From positions 1 through 43,948 of the forward strand of contig JACPWY010000047.1 of NCBI GenBank assembly GCA_016196825.1: a stretch of 43,948 nucleotides of DNA. Direction: 5' to 3'. The stretch is from Deltaproteobacteria bacterium (GTDB lineage: Bacteria; Bdellovibrionota; FAC87; UBA2466). The notes beneath the pieces are model-generated. The model saw only the letters and a program-made list of their open reading frames with translations. It made no database searches and was not told the DNA's origin. Positions within the stretch are counted from its first letter, which is position 1, and each line of letters starts with the position of its first letter. Positions 16,554-25,380 of the stretch are shown here, piece after piece. A program made the position numbers and the translations under genes.

Positions 16554-17454
16554 TCACACGATTTCGGCCGGTGTGCTTCGCCTCGTAGAGGTGCTCGTCG
16601 GCTTTCTGGATGAAATCATCAATCGTCTCGAAGTTGTTGTTGAGAAGGGTCGCGATGCCGACCGAAATAGTGATCTTGATGTTCTGATCGCGAAAAACGA
16701 TCGTTTCGGCTTCAATTGAGGTACGAACGCGTTCGGCGATCTGAAGAGCTCTTTCGCCCTCCACGTTGCGCAGAATGATTGAAAACTCCTCGCCGCCGTA
16801 ACGGCAGGCAATGTTTTCCAGGCGAATGTTCTTCCCGAGGAATTGGCCGACCGTTTTCAAGACGAGATCACCGGCCATGTGGCCGTAGGTGTCGTTGATC
16901 TTCTTGAAAAAATCGATGTCCATCATCATGAGCGAGAGCGGCTGATTGGTGCGTTTACTGAAGCTGAACTCTTTAGAAAGGGCATCGACAAAATATTTCT
17001 TATTGTAGAGCTGGGTAAGACTGTCGATGTTGGCCGCGCGGAAAAGGCTCTGCTGATAGTTCTGATCGACCGAGTCCTGATAACAAAACTTGAAATAGAG
17101 GCGCGTGCCGATCAAGACCTTGTCGCCATCGGCGAGCGTGGTCTCGGTCACCTTCTTGCCGTTGACGAAGACGCCGTTGGTGCTGCCCAGATCTTTCAAA
17201 GTGATCTCCCGGCCATTCTTGATGTGGAGCTCGGCGTGGTTTCTGGAAACGTGGGGATCGTCGAGAATAATCTGCGACGTGGCATCGCGGCCGATCTTCA
17301 TCTTGTCGCCGGAAATCTTGTGCATCATGCCGGTCTCGCGGCCAGAGATTTGGATGAGATACGGATCGGCTTGGGAGGATTTCTCCTTCAGGTCCACCTT
17401 ATCCGTAATAATAATCGTGTGGTCGCTGCGATCTTCTGCGTCATCACCAAACAC
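16534..17454 (-). CDS. dgcB: FHA-GGDEF diguanylate cyclase, DgcB-like (306 aa)
   Basis: Makes the second messenger cyclic di-GMP under control of a phosphothreonine-reading domain. Residues 35-123 are an FHA domain (KIGRD, HVSRNHAEL, DLGSTNGVFVNG). Residues 140-300 are a GGDEF domain with an intact active site (RYGGEEF, about 218-224) and MDIDFFKKIND. The inhibitory I-site position reads RLEN instead of RxxD, so product feedback may be absent. The short N-terminal tail contains DHTIIITD, a candidate phosphothreonine for its own FHA domain, as described for Bdellovibrio DgcB (Bd0742), which is needed for prey invasion. The GTG start follows TGGAGG. The orthology is inferred from architecture only. 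Confidence 0.88.
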   Translation of the reverse strand: MFGDDAEDRSDHTIIITDKVDLKEKSSQADPYLIQISGRETGMMHKISGDKMKIGRDATSQIILDDPHVSRNHAELHIKNGREITLKDLGSTNGVFVNGKKVTETTLADGDKVLIGTRLYFKFCYQDSVDQNYQQSLFRAANIDSLTQLYNKKYFVDALSKEFSFSKRTNQPLSLMMMDIDFFKKINDTYGHMAGDLVLKTVGQFLGKNIRLENIACRYGGEEFSIILRNVEGERALQIAERVRTSIEAETIVFRDQNIKITISVGIATLLNNNFETIDDFIQKADEHLYEAKHTGRNRVIMKMAA

Positions 17455-17543
17455 GTGGGCCTCCAGGTCAAAAAGAAACGCTGTCTCCTTATCGGCCGGT
17501 TTGGCGGTGGACTTGAGCGCGATAGCGCAGCGCGTTTGGAAGG

Positions 17544-18036
17544 CTAGAACGGCAGGATGCGAAGGTTTAGGGTGTCGATGGTGTCGCCGCTATTGGCAGG
17601 GACCTTTGTGAAGGTGGCGGTCATCATCTCTATGGGTGCACTGCCCTTGATCCCGTCGGTAGACAATCTTTCTGACGGAGATTGGGATTGAGTGTCGCCC
17701 TGGTTTGGGTTGCCGGTTTCCTGAGGAAATGATTTTCGACTGCGTGAAATCAAATTTCTTCCGGCACTCCTTGGCCATCCAAGCAACGACATCCGAGAGA
17801 GAGGCGGCCCTCCCCAGTTTTTGATAAAGAATATCCTTAAGGGCGTCCAGGTCTTTTTCGGTCTCCCTATTCACTCCGACTTTGAGTTCGGAAAGATCCA
17901 GGGCAACCGGCTTCAACTTCTCTTTAATCCGTGACTTTGGATTCACAATCGCAACCTGACGTTTCACGGCACCACCCATCTCTAGCCTACAGGCAAATCG
18001 GATTCTCAATCCTTCTCGCAGCTGGTTCTTCGGCAT
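17544..18036 (-). pseudogene. Decayed HNH endonuclease gene
   Basis: One frame (18036 to 17590) encodes the helical middle of a Bdellovibrio-type HNH nuclease (LDLSELKVGVNRETEKDL, LSDVVAWMAKECRKKF, SVRKIVYRRDQGQCTHRD) and then stops. The remains of the nuclease end continue in another frame down to 17544, where DTLNLRIL resembles the NLRLLC part of the motif. The catalytic IDH and final HN segments are missing. The N-terminal third found in the intact copy (301-1158) is also gone. The simplest reading is deletion plus frameshift in a former paralogue. No function is expected. Confidence 0.55.
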
Positions 18037-18331
18037 CAGCTAGCCGGGACTACCGAACGCGCGTACGACGATGTGACGAGATCGCCTGATCTTCTGGTGC
18101 GCCGGACTGTTTGTTGCCTCGAGGCTTGCACGGCAGCGGGTTGCCCACCGCCCCTTCCCCTCCAACCCCCCGTCCTCTTCAAGCATCCAACCAAATCCTC
18201 GACGGTACACTGCCAATTTTTGTCCGGCCCTGTATACAGCGCCGTATTCTACGCTCGCCTCTATTAGAGCCTTGCTGGCCGTTTGTTTGCAATTTGAAGG
18301 CTCTGTTGAAGGCTTAGTTGAGGTGGAATGT

Positions 18332-19060
18332 ATGATGCGAGCTGCAGTCTATTTTTCGGCCCTGTTCATTTTGGCAGGGTGCTTGTGTTCCCGACCCACC
18401 TGCCCACCCTCGCCTGGTATGCCTTATGGCGGCGGTTTTGGCGGCGGCTATGGTCATGGTCCACAGGGCCCGCAGCCGGGACAGCCTGGCAATCCCCGTC
18501 GGTCCATCGATCCCCGCAGAGTTTTCGACAATCGGCCCACACCTCCTGGTGCGCATGACGGTTTCGGTTCCGATGATCGTCCTGTGCATGGTACGACAAC
18601 CGAGAGCGAGGCGCTCATTCGCGCAGTGCGTGCCTTCGGCGCTCCCAGTGCTAACGATGACCCACTCGATGATTCCGTCTGCGCTGGAGCGGAAAGCCAT
18701 GCGCGAGCGATGGCTGCGGCTCAAGCCGTCTCCCACAACGGATCTGACCGGCGCATTCATCGACTTGGCGGAGCTGGTGGCGGCGAGATCGTCGCTGTGA
18801 ATAACAATGCGACGGCGGAAGAGGGTGCACGCCAGTGCGTGCAGCAGTGGGAGGAAAGTGCAGGCCACCGCATCCACATGCAGCGGGAGAACAACGGCTA
18901 CTGCTACTCAATGGTGCAAGGGACCTATCAAGGGATGAAGGCCTTCTACTGCATTGGTGTATTTCGATATGACAACGGGGCCCCGTCTGCGGTGCAGCAA
19001 CTCGTTAATCATAACAACCGACTCCGGCGAAGCGGTGGACGTGGCGACTCGCACATCTAA
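18332..19060 (+). CDS. CAP/SCP-domain lipoprotein (242 aa)
   Basis: Exported lipoprotein: MMRAAVYFSALFILAGC gives an ideal lipobox (LAGC). A Gly/Pro-rich linker (about 25-85, GGGFGGGYGHGPQG) precedes a CAP (SCP/PR-1) domain. The domain shows AESHARAMA, AVSHNG, GGGEIVAVNNN, CVQQWEESAGHRIHM and the Cys-containing NGYCYSM and FYCIGVF, with the usual His/Glu set. CAP proteins are stable secreted proteins with varied roles; the activity cannot be assigned. The start at 18332 has GAGGTGG upstream. The 295 bp before it, back to the HNH remnant, contains nothing I can identify. Confidence 0.8.
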   Translation: MMRAAVYFSALFILAGCLCSRPTCPPSPGMPYGGGFGGGYGHGPQGPQPGQPGNPRRSIDPRRVFDNRPTPPGAHDGFGSDDRPVHGTTTESEALIRAVRAFGAPSANDDPLDDSVCAGAESHARAMAAAQAVSHNGSDRRIHRLGGAGGGEIVAVNNNATAEEGARQCVQQWEESAGHRIHMQRENNGYCYSMVQGTYQGMKAFYCIGVFRYDNGAPSAVQQLVNHNNRLRRSGGRGDSHI

Positions 19061-19144
19061 GCCGGTCTCTTTAGAATTGTCTTTTTCAAGTATGACGCGT
19101 CGTCTCCTTTACTTTCGCCAGCGCCGTGCGCAATAATTTGACCC

Positions 19145-19393
19145 ATGGCGAGTGAACCAACATTAAACGAACTCCTTCTCACGATGATCAGGGCTCTGGT
19201 TGATGTTCCCGACCAGGTGAGGATCTCCGAAATTTCAGGTGAGCAGACCACCGTTTTCGAGCTGGTTGTCGCAAAAGAAGATCTGGGTAAGGTTATCGGA
19301 AAGCAGGGAAAGACCGCTAAGGCCTTGCGCACGATCCTCACCGCCGCATCGACGAAGCTGCGTAAGCGCAGTGTTCTTGAAATCGTCGAGTAG
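19145..19393 (+). CDS. khpA: KH-domain RNA-binding protein KhpA (82 aa)
   Basis: Small single-KH protein that binds RNA and, in Gram-positives, partners KhpB/Jag. The GxxG loop is seen in GKVIGKQGKTAKALRTIL, and the length matches the family. The upstream region has no good ribosome-binding site, but the start MASEPTLNELLLTMI fits family alignment. Its stop TAG lies in the palindrome GTAGCTAC. The convergent gene starts only 8 bases further on, leaving no room for a separate terminator. The usual neighbours rpsP and rimM are not here. Confidence 0.9.
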   Translation: MASEPTLNELLLTMIRALVDVPDQVRISEISGEQTTVFELVVAKEDLGKVIGKQGKTAKALRTILTAASTKLRKRSVLEIVE

Positions 19394-19401
19394 CTACAAC
19401 A

Positions 19402-19995
19402 CTAGAAAGCAAAATCGACGCCGCCGCCCATCTGAGCGGTACTGAGATCAATTCTGAAGGAAACCACTCGACCCAAGTGGTAGCGAATGGCGATTCCAAA
19501 TTCGCCGAGGAGGTTGGCGGAGGCATTGGTGCGTCCCCAGCCACCGTCGGCCGTTGTGCGCGTGTCGTACTCGAGAATCCGCACGATGAAGCCAAGAACT
19601 AGCGCAATCTCGGTTTTCTCAGTCCTGATCATGGGCGCAAGAAGTCTCAACGGGAGATCGACAAAGTAATGATTGAAGTCGGAGCCAACGGTTCCGAAGT
19701 TGAGTCGGGAAATCGAGATCCGCACACCGGTTTCGAGGTGAAAGCCCCCAAGCGGATAGCCCAAGATAATTTGGGGCATCCACGTCGAGAACATCTGTTC
19801 AAACGAATTTGTGTTGAGCACAGGCGTTGTCCCTAGAAGTGAGACAGTGAAGGGTGGCCCGGCCTCCTGTGGCTCCAGTTCATCTTCCTCGGTCGGCTCC
19901 GGATCGAGCGGCACGCCCATGATGTATTTCTGGGGCGGCTTGTCGGCGGCGGAAAGGATACTCACGAAAAGAAGGACGAGGCAACTGAGCCGCAT
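19402..19995 (-). CDS. Probable outer-membrane beta-barrel protein (197 aa)
   Basis: A signal peptide (MRLSCLVLLFVSILSA, then ADKP) and an acidic Pro/Glu-rich segment (about 30-46) precede alternating hydrophobic and polar strands such as FHLETGVRISISRL, HYFVDLPLRLLAP, EIALVLGFIVRIL and FGIAIRYHLGR. The protein ends in Phe (GGGVDFAF), the terminal aromatic expected of BAM substrates. Size fits an 8-stranded barrel. Divergent from aconitase with 65 bp between the starts. No specific family is recognised. Confidence 0.7.
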   Translation of the reverse strand: MRLSCLVLLFVSILSAADKPPQKYIMGVPLDPEPTEEDELEPQEAGPPFTVSLLGTTPVLNTNSFEQMFSTWMPQIILGYPLGGFHLETGVRISISRLNFGTVGSDFNHYFVDLPLRLLAPMIRTEKTEIALVLGFIVRILEYDTRTTADGGWGRTNASANLLGEFGIAIRYHLGRVVSFRIDLSTAQMGGGVDFAF

Positions 19996-20060
19996 ACCGA
20001 ATGATAACCCACCAGGCCAGCGTTGACCAAGATTGGACGAGGATGGAGAATAGAGGGTCT

Positions 20061-22331
20061 ATGAAGACCATCGATACGACCGCGCAACTTGTGACTCAAA
20101 GCTACACGAAAATGGAGGAGCGGCTGAAGGCCGTTGAGAAACGGTTGAAGCGCAAATTCACGCTGGCGGAAAAGGTACTTTTCGGCCACCTCGATGATCC
20201 TTCGGGGCAACCACTCGAAGCGGGCGAATCGATCCTGGCCCTGAGACCCGATCGCGTGGCGATGCAGGATGCGACGGCGCAGATGGCGCTTCTGCAGTAC
20301 ATGAGTTCCGGCCGGCCACAGACAGCGGTGCCGACGACCGTCCATTGTGATCACCTGATCCGCGCGTACCAAGGATCGCGCGCCGACATGAAGACCGCAT
20401 CGGACGAAAACCACGAGGTCTATGATTTCTTGCGGGATGCCTCGGCGAAATGTGGCATCGGATTTTGGGGGCCTGGTTCGGGCATCATCCACCAAGTGGT
20501 TTTGGAAAAATATGCCTTCCCCGGAGGCCTTATGATCGGGACCGATTCCCACACGCCGAATGCCGGCGGCCTGGGAATGGTCGCCTGTGGTGTGGGTGGC
20601 GCGGATGCCGTAGATGTGATGGCGGGCTTGGCGTGGGAAGTGAAAAATCCAAAATTGATTGGTGTGCACTTGAAAGGTTCGCTTTCGGGCTGGGCCGCGC
20701 CAAAAGACATTATCTGCTATCTCTGCGGTGTGCTGACGACCAAGGGGGGTACCAACAAGATCATCGAGTATTTTGGCGAGGGGACAAAGTCCATTAGCTG
20801 CACCGGCAAGGCCACTATTACCAACATGGGCGCTGAGCTGGGGGCGACGACCTCAATCTTCCCGTTTGACGACCAGATGGCTCGATACCTGGCCGCGACC
20901 GGCCGTGCTGATTTGGCTGAAATCGCCAAACGTTTTGTTCATCTGCTCTCGGCCGACAAAGACGTGGAGAAGGATCCCTCGCACTTCTACCACGAGGTCG
21001 TCGAGATCGATCTCAGTCGGCTCGAACCGCAGGTGGTGGGGCCACACTCGCCCGATGTCGCAAGGGCCATCTCCAAATTGGGAGAGGATGTGAAGGCGAA
21101 GGGGTGGCCGGACACTATCTCGGCGGCTCTTGTGGGCAGCTGCACCAATTCGTCTTATGAGGACATCGGTCGAATCACCGATCTTGCCAAGCAGGCGCAA
21201 GCAGCTGGACTCAAGATGGCGGTCCCCTTTTTTGTAAGCCCAGGCTCGGATCAGATCTTCAAGACCATTCAGCGCGACGGCCAGATGCAGGCGCTCGAAG
21301 CGATAGGCGGTGTGGTTCTGGCGAATGCGTGTGGCCCCTGCATCGGGCAATGGAAGCGCGATGATTTCCGAAAGGGGCAGACGAATACGATTGTGAGCTC
21401 CTTCAATCGCAATTTCCCCGCGCGCAATGATGGCAACCCCGAGACTCTGTCATTCATCGGGAGCCCCGAGATCGTTTTGGCACTGGGCTTAAGTGGTAAA
21501 TTGAGTTTCAATCCGCTGAAGGATGAGCTCACCGCACCGAATGGAAAGACGGTGAAGTTGAACACGCCCGGGCGGGCGGCCGATCTGCCCGAGAAGGGCT
21601 TTGTGGAGTCGCGCGATGGCTATGTTACGCCTCCAGAGAATGGCACTTCGATTGAGGTGAAGGTGGATCCCACGAGCAAGCGACTCCAGCTGCTCAAACC
21701 TTTCCTCAAATGGGATGCTCACGACTTTATTAAGTTCCCGATTTTGATGAAGGTGAAAGGGAAATGCACGACGGATCACATCTCTCCGGCTGGCCCCTGG
21801 CTGAAGTTCCGCGGCCACCTCGATAATATCAGCGACAACATGTTTACGGGTGCCATTAACGCTTACAACGGTGAGGCCGGAAAGACATTGAATCAGATCA
21901 CTCAGGAACGGGGCACGACACCCACGGTGGCACGTGACTACAAGGCGAAGGGGCTTCGCTGGGTGGTGATTGGCGATGAGAACTATGGTGAAGGTTCCAG
22001 CCGTGAGCACGCCGCAATGTCGCCGCGTTTCTTGGGTGGTGCTGCAGTTATCACGAAGAGTTTTGCCCGCATCCACGAGACCAATCTCAAGAAGCAGGGT
22101 ATCTTGCCGCTGACGTTCGTGAACCCGGCCGATTACGACAAGGTCGAGGAGAATGATTCACTCAGCATTCTGAGCTTGAAGGATTTGGCGCCGAAGAAAG
22201 AGGTGGATGCTGTTGTTCACCACGCCAACGGGGCCGAAACCAAGTTTAAGGTCAAACACTCGCTAACAGATGAGCAGATCCGCTGGTTCCGCGCCGGTTC
22301 CGCGCTGAATCTCCTATCCGGCAAAGCCTAA
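20061..22331 (+). CDS. acn: Aconitate hydratase, mitochondrial type (756 aa)
   Basis: TCA-cycle enzyme that interconverts citrate and isocitrate with a [4Fe-4S] cluster. Cluster Cys are in VGSCTNSSYED and in NACGPCIGQW. Substrate motifs GTDSHTPNAGGLG, FNRNFPARNDG and GEGSSREHAA (swivel domain) are complete, and the length is normal. The wording (GPGSGIIHQVVLEKYAFPGG) fits the mitochondrial aconitase branch rather than AcnA/IRP or AcnB. I use ATG 20061 (MKTIDTTAQ) with AGAGGG close upstream; in-frame starts at 20001 and 20043 are alternatives. The TAA stop is the first triplet of palindrome E2. Confidence 0.95.
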   Translation: MKTIDTTAQLVTQSYTKMEERLKAVEKRLKRKFTLAEKVLFGHLDDPSGQPLEAGESILALRPDRVAMQDATAQMALLQYMSSGRPQTAVPTTVHCDHLIRAYQGSRADMKTASDENHEVYDFLRDASAKCGIGFWGPGSGIIHQVVLEKYAFPGGLMIGTDSHTPNAGGLGMVACGVGGADAVDVMAGLAWEVKNPKLIGVHLKGSLSGWAAPKDIICYLCGVLTTKGGTNKIIEYFGEGTKSISCTGKATITNMGAELGATTSIFPFDDQMARYLAATGRADLAEIAKRFVHLLSADKDVEKDPSHFYHEVVEIDLSRLEPQVVGPHSPDVARAISKLGEDVKAKGWPDTISAALVGSCTNSSYEDIGRITDLAKQAQAAGLKMAVPFFVSPGSDQIFKTIQRDGQMQALEAIGGVVLANACGPCIGQWKRDDFRKGQTNTIVSSFNRNFPARNDGNPETLSFIGSPEIVLALGLSGKLSFNPLKDELTAPNGKTVKLNTPGRAADLPEKGFVESRDGYVTPPENGTSIEVKVDPTSKRLQLLKPFLKWDAHDFIKFPILMKVKGKCTTDHISPAGPWLKFRGHLDNISDNMFTGAINAYNGEAGKTLNQITQERGTTPTVARDYKAKGLRWVVIGDENYGEGSSREHAAMSPRFLGGAAVITKSFARIHETNLKKQGILPLTFVNPADYDKVEENDSLSILSLKDLAPKKEVDAVVHHANGAETKFKVKHSLTDEQIRWFRAGSALNLLSGKA

Positions 22332-22510
22332 TCCCTCAGCTCGATTGAATTTGGTCCAATCGGCGAGGGGATTTTGGCCGGCCACGAGGACGCACAAGAG
22401 AGGCCCCGGAGGCCTGCCCCCCGGGCACGTCGAGGAGCCGAACGCGGAGGACGAAGTGGTCGGACAAAAGCACCCGCCCAGTGGCCAAATTCAATCGAGC
22501 TGAGGGATTA
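22329..22510. repeat. Large palindromic element E2 (arms plus conserved 72-bp core)
   Basis: Perfect 26-bp inverted arms lie at 22329-22354 and 22485-22510 (starting TAATCCCTCAGCTCG), with an inner imperfect pair TTTTGGCCGGCCA / TGGTCGGACAAAA (11 of 13). The core 22385-22456 (CGAGGACGCACAAG to GGAGGACGAAG) is 66/72 identical to E1. E2 also shares the core-flanking pieces AGGGGATTTTG and CAAAAGCACC with E3. The aconitase stop codon TAA opens the left arm, and the convergent gene stops 8 bases beyond the right arm. A 46-bp relative of its left part lies alone at 41765-41810. Confidence 0.92.
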
Positions 22511-22517
22511 AGACGGG

Positions 22518-23876
22518 CTAGCCTCCGAGATCCCAGGTGAGGGTCGCGTAGATACGATCATTGTCCTGCCACTGAGAGAAGTAGGAGCCCGTTGCGCCTG
22601 CGAAGATGTCGGCGCCAACGTCCAGCGACGTGTCGCGACCGATCGATGTGCGCACGCCTGTTCGAAACCACGCATCCTTAAGAGCCATGTGGTGTTTGGC
22701 GCCCCAGTAGGGTGTGAACTGGCCCAGAGGGTACTGCCCTTCATATTGCATGAACGACCCGGTGTACCGGCTTTCGGGCACGGAACGATTTCCGAATTGG
22801 TTCAGATAGGAAAAGCGAACAAAACGATTCTTCGCCCCAACCTCAAAGCCCCAGTTGGGATCATCTTGGTAGAGCAGCGTGGAAAAAAAGGAGTAGCCGC
22901 GATAATTTCCGGGGCTCCATTGGGTGGTGTTGCCGACCGTCCATTGCCTCGGAAACAGCGGTGATACGACCGCGACGCTCTGGCCGGTGGAGGTGTCGAT
23001 TCGCGAAACCGCCCCGAGGAGTGGATTGGGCCTAGGGGCATTTGAGATCCACGACCAATTCTCGAGCCCCAGCGTGACTCGATTCAGATCCCAGTAACTT
23101 TGAATCATCACCTGCGGTTGGGCGATGATATTGCGGGCGGTGGAATTGTCCGCCTCAAATCGGATCGGAAGTGTTCCAGACTCGGTCTGGATCGTTCCGC
23201 CGGTGCGTCCGAAGCGGGTGTGTGAGCTGTTGTTTCCGAATTCAAATGAAGAGCCCATCGTCGGGATCGTGATGGGCGTCATCGACAACCCCCATTGGAA
23301 GGAATCGCTCGAGACCGGATCGCTCCAGTAGTGCACTCCAACCCAGCCGAGCAGAGTGGGCGATGGGAAATTGCTATGGTTGGTGACCGGGCCGAGTGAG
23401 ACGCCGCGATTTTGGCCCTGCAGGCTGCCAGCGAGCCCCCAGGGACGCAGGGATTCCGGATTCAGGGAGACCTCCCATGGGTGGATTCGGCCCCAGGTAA
23501 TCTCACCGCCGAGATTGGTTTCAGCGAACGGGCTGCGATACCAGGCACGGTCGAGATCGATCGAGTGGTTCCCGCTGTGAAGGTTTGAGGCGAGGTCTGT
23601 GCCTATCTCGATATGGTAGCCCCACATCCACGGCGAATTGGCATAGGCGTTGGAGAACCTCTGATAGGAGGAGAGAGTCACCCCGGGCGAATCGCTGAAG
23701 TACTGCGGCGTAACGCTCACGGCGGCGGTGCGATCGTAGGAGTACGCCGCTAAACCGATGGAAAGAGCGAGAAGGGTAACGCTCGTTTTAGAGCCTGTTT
23801 GATAATTGGTTTCTACTACGCGCGGCTGCGGTTTCCGCTCGCTACGAAACCAATTATGAAACAGGCTCTTAGACAT
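22518..23876 (-). CDS. Putative outer-membrane beta-barrel protein (452 aa)
   Basis: Long series of alternating hydrophobic/polar strands rich in Tyr, Trp, Ser and Gly (WMWGYHIEIGTDL, GVHYWSDPVSSDSFQW, RGYSFFSTLLYQD, DSLDVGADIFAG-like repeats), consistent with a barrel of 14 or more strands. The export signal is probably VTLLALSIGLAAYSY at residues 33-47, which is late. Residues 2-30 are encoded by palindrome E4, and no in-frame ATG, GTG or TTG exists between E4 and the hydrophobic core. The start used (ATG 23876) overlaps the previous gene's stop region. Either E4 supplied a new start and n-region or translation begins unusually. The function is unknown; a porin or polymer-export role is possible. 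Confidence 0.62.
   Translation of the reverse strand: MSKSLFHNWFRSERKPQPRVVETNYQTGSKTSVTLLALSIGLAAYSYDRTAAVSVTPQYFSDSPGVTLSSYQRFSNAYANSPWMWGYHIEIGTDLASNLHSGNHSIDLDRAWYRSPFAETNLGGEITWGRIHPWEVSLNPESLRPWGLAGSLQGQNRGVSLGPVTNHSNFPSPTLLGWVGVHYWSDPVSSDSFQWGLSMTPITIPTMGSSFEFGNNSSHTRFGRTGGTIQTESGTLPIRFEADNSTARNIIAQPQVMIQSYWDLNRVTLGLENWSWISNAPRPNPLLGAVSRIDTSTGQSVAVVSPLFPRQWTVGNTTQWSPGNYRGYSFFSTLLYQDDPNWGFEVGAKNRFVRFSYLNQFGNRSVPESRYTGSFMQYEGQYPLGQFTPYWGAKHHMALKDAWFRTGVRTSIGRDTSLDVGADIFAGATGSYFSQWQDNDRIYATLTWDLGG
23788..23872. repeat. Palindromic element E4 (arms with short centre)
   Basis: Inverted arms at about 23788-23813 and 23846-23872 (TTAGAGCCTGTTT-G-ATAATTGGTTTC against its near-perfect complement) flank a 32-bp centre containing GCGG/CCGC. 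The inner edges TTTCTACT and CGCTACGAAA match the edges of E1, and TCATAA-x-T-x-GTTTCGTAG is shared between the E1 and E4 arms. The 72-bp core of E1-E3 is absent. The stop codon TAA of the YcaO-like gene lies in the right arm, and the N-terminus of the next gene is read through the element. Confidence 0.85.
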
Positions 23877-25197
23877 GCAGGAGTTCACTCACATTGGACC
23901 AGATGCCGATGCCGTTTATGTTGCGCGGCCGCTGCGTTTCCTGGGCCTCCTGGCTTTGGAGCGCCACAAGACTTCGAATTCCACTTGGCAAGAGCGGGCT
24001 ATTGATCGCGATTAGCGACACGGGCTCCTGGCCATCCTTAAAGTAGTTGCGCCAAAGCTCAACATCCTTCGCGTAGTCTTCGAGGTGCAGGACATCGCGG
24101 AGACTGATCTTGGGGCAACGATAGACCCAGTTGGTCCACCAGAGGTGGAGCTTCGAGGCGTTCTGGGCCTTCTTCTTCGACGGCTCTGTCTGCGACGGAT
24201 TCCACTCGGTCGGGCGGCAATGGACCAGAATCTTTCCGATGGCTTGATCGATGGCCGTCCCCATGGTGCCGTAGGAGGCGAACGCAAAAAGCGGCGGTTC
24301 TTCGGTGCGCAGTCGAGAGAGAGCGAGAATCCCGACGACCCAGGTGGGGGTCGAGTTGGGGTAAAAGAGAAGGTGCAGATCATACTGCTGCAGCATGAAG
24401 AAAGGGACGCGGCCGCGGATCCAGGTGTTGGCACCGACGATGAGCATGGGGCTCTTAGCCGAGTACTTCTTGAGAGTCCGGACCAGGGAGAGACGAGAGA
24501 GTCCATCGAGAAGCGCTTCGTCGCCTGAGGCGCCGCAGCCTATGGCGTCGACCGCAATCGGTCCACGAGGCACTATCGACGAGGAATCGGTCTGAAATGA
24601 TCGCTGGGCAATCGACTCGCCGGCCTGATTTCGCTGGCGGAGCTCATCGATGGAAACCTTTCGCAGCCATTCATCGACTGCATTCAATCGAGAGGCCTCG
24701 CGATCCCGCGCAGCTCCATATACCGTGAGGCTCTTCTCGGTGATGTGAGACTGGCCGGTGGCACTGGAAAGCCAGAGGTTGCCATCCGGAGTTCCATAAC
24801 GGGCGCACTTGATCTGATAAAGCGGCGAGAAGGCGAAGTTGGACTTTTTTGTAATCTCGGTGGGCGGGCAGTAGTTGGCTTTGTTGCAGGTGCACTGGGC
24901 GTGAGGGTAGACCACGCAGTCGAGCCGGTTGGTTGTTCCGTCCTTGTGAATTTCATAAAAGGTGTGAGCCTGATTCTTGGCCATGAGATCGAGGAGGACC
25001 TCTTTCTTCACGTTCAGGTCGGAAAGCTGCCCAGGTTCAAACCACACCCGCCGATCGGCGAGCCAGAGCTGAACACAGGTCGCGCACGGCGCACCGACCA
25101 CCGGGTCGGGGGCCATGCCCACCAGAAATCCATCACGGATCTTGAGCACAAAGGGCTTCAGCAGATTTCGGCCTTCGCGGGTACGGGCAAAGAACAT
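23869..25197 (-). CDS. Divergent YcaO-like protein (442 aa)
   Basis: The layout resembles YcaO enzymes that activate peptide backbones with ATP in azoline/thioamide peptide biosynthesis. A CxxC (GAPCATC, Cys38/41) and a second Cys group (QCTCNKANYC, 102-110) could bind one zinc ion, as in the TOMM branch. SPLYQIKCARYG matches the SPxxG region. AIGCGASGDEALLDGLSRL (219-236) matches the G.g.....ALL.GL.EL.eR motif, but the acidic residue is Arg. SYGTMGTAIDQAIGKIL (309-324) matches the later motif. The missing Glu suggests altered or lost ATP chemistry. No precursor peptide or dehydrogenase was found nearby. ATG 25197 follows AGGGG. The family call is tentative. Confidence 0.5.
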   Translation of the reverse strand: MFFARTREGRNLLKPFVLKIRDGFLVGMAPDPVVGAPCATCVQLWLADRRVWFEPGQLSDLNVKKEVLLDLMAKNQAHTFYEIHKDGTTNRLDCVVYPHAQCTCNKANYCPPTEITKKSNFAFSPLYQIKCARYGTPDGNLWLSSATGQSHITEKSLTVYGAARDREASRLNAVDEWLRKVSIDELRQRNQAGESIAQRSFQTDSSSIVPRGPIAVDAIGCGASGDEALLDGLSRLSLVRTLKKYSAKSPMLIVGANTWIRGRVPFFMLQQYDLHLLFYPNSTPTWVVGILALSRLRTEEPPLFAFASYGTMGTAIDQAIGKILVHCRPTEWNPSQTEPSKKKAQNASKLHLWWTNWVYRCPKISLRDVLHLEDYAKDVELWRNYFKDGQEPVSLIAINSPLLPSGIRSLVALQSQEAQETQRPRNINGIGIWSNVSELLHV

Positions 25198-25380
25198 CAC
25201 AACCCCTTTTCACAACCAGATTGCCTTGAAGAGCGGTGAGTATACGGGAACGCAAAAAACCCAAACAAGAGACATTATTTGGCAGTGCCCCATAAGCCAC
25301 TTTTTTCTTGTGAAATCGAGCTATTAGCCGGCCTAAATCAGCGCTCATTTTTTTAATGTAACGCGTCGAAAAGACACCTG

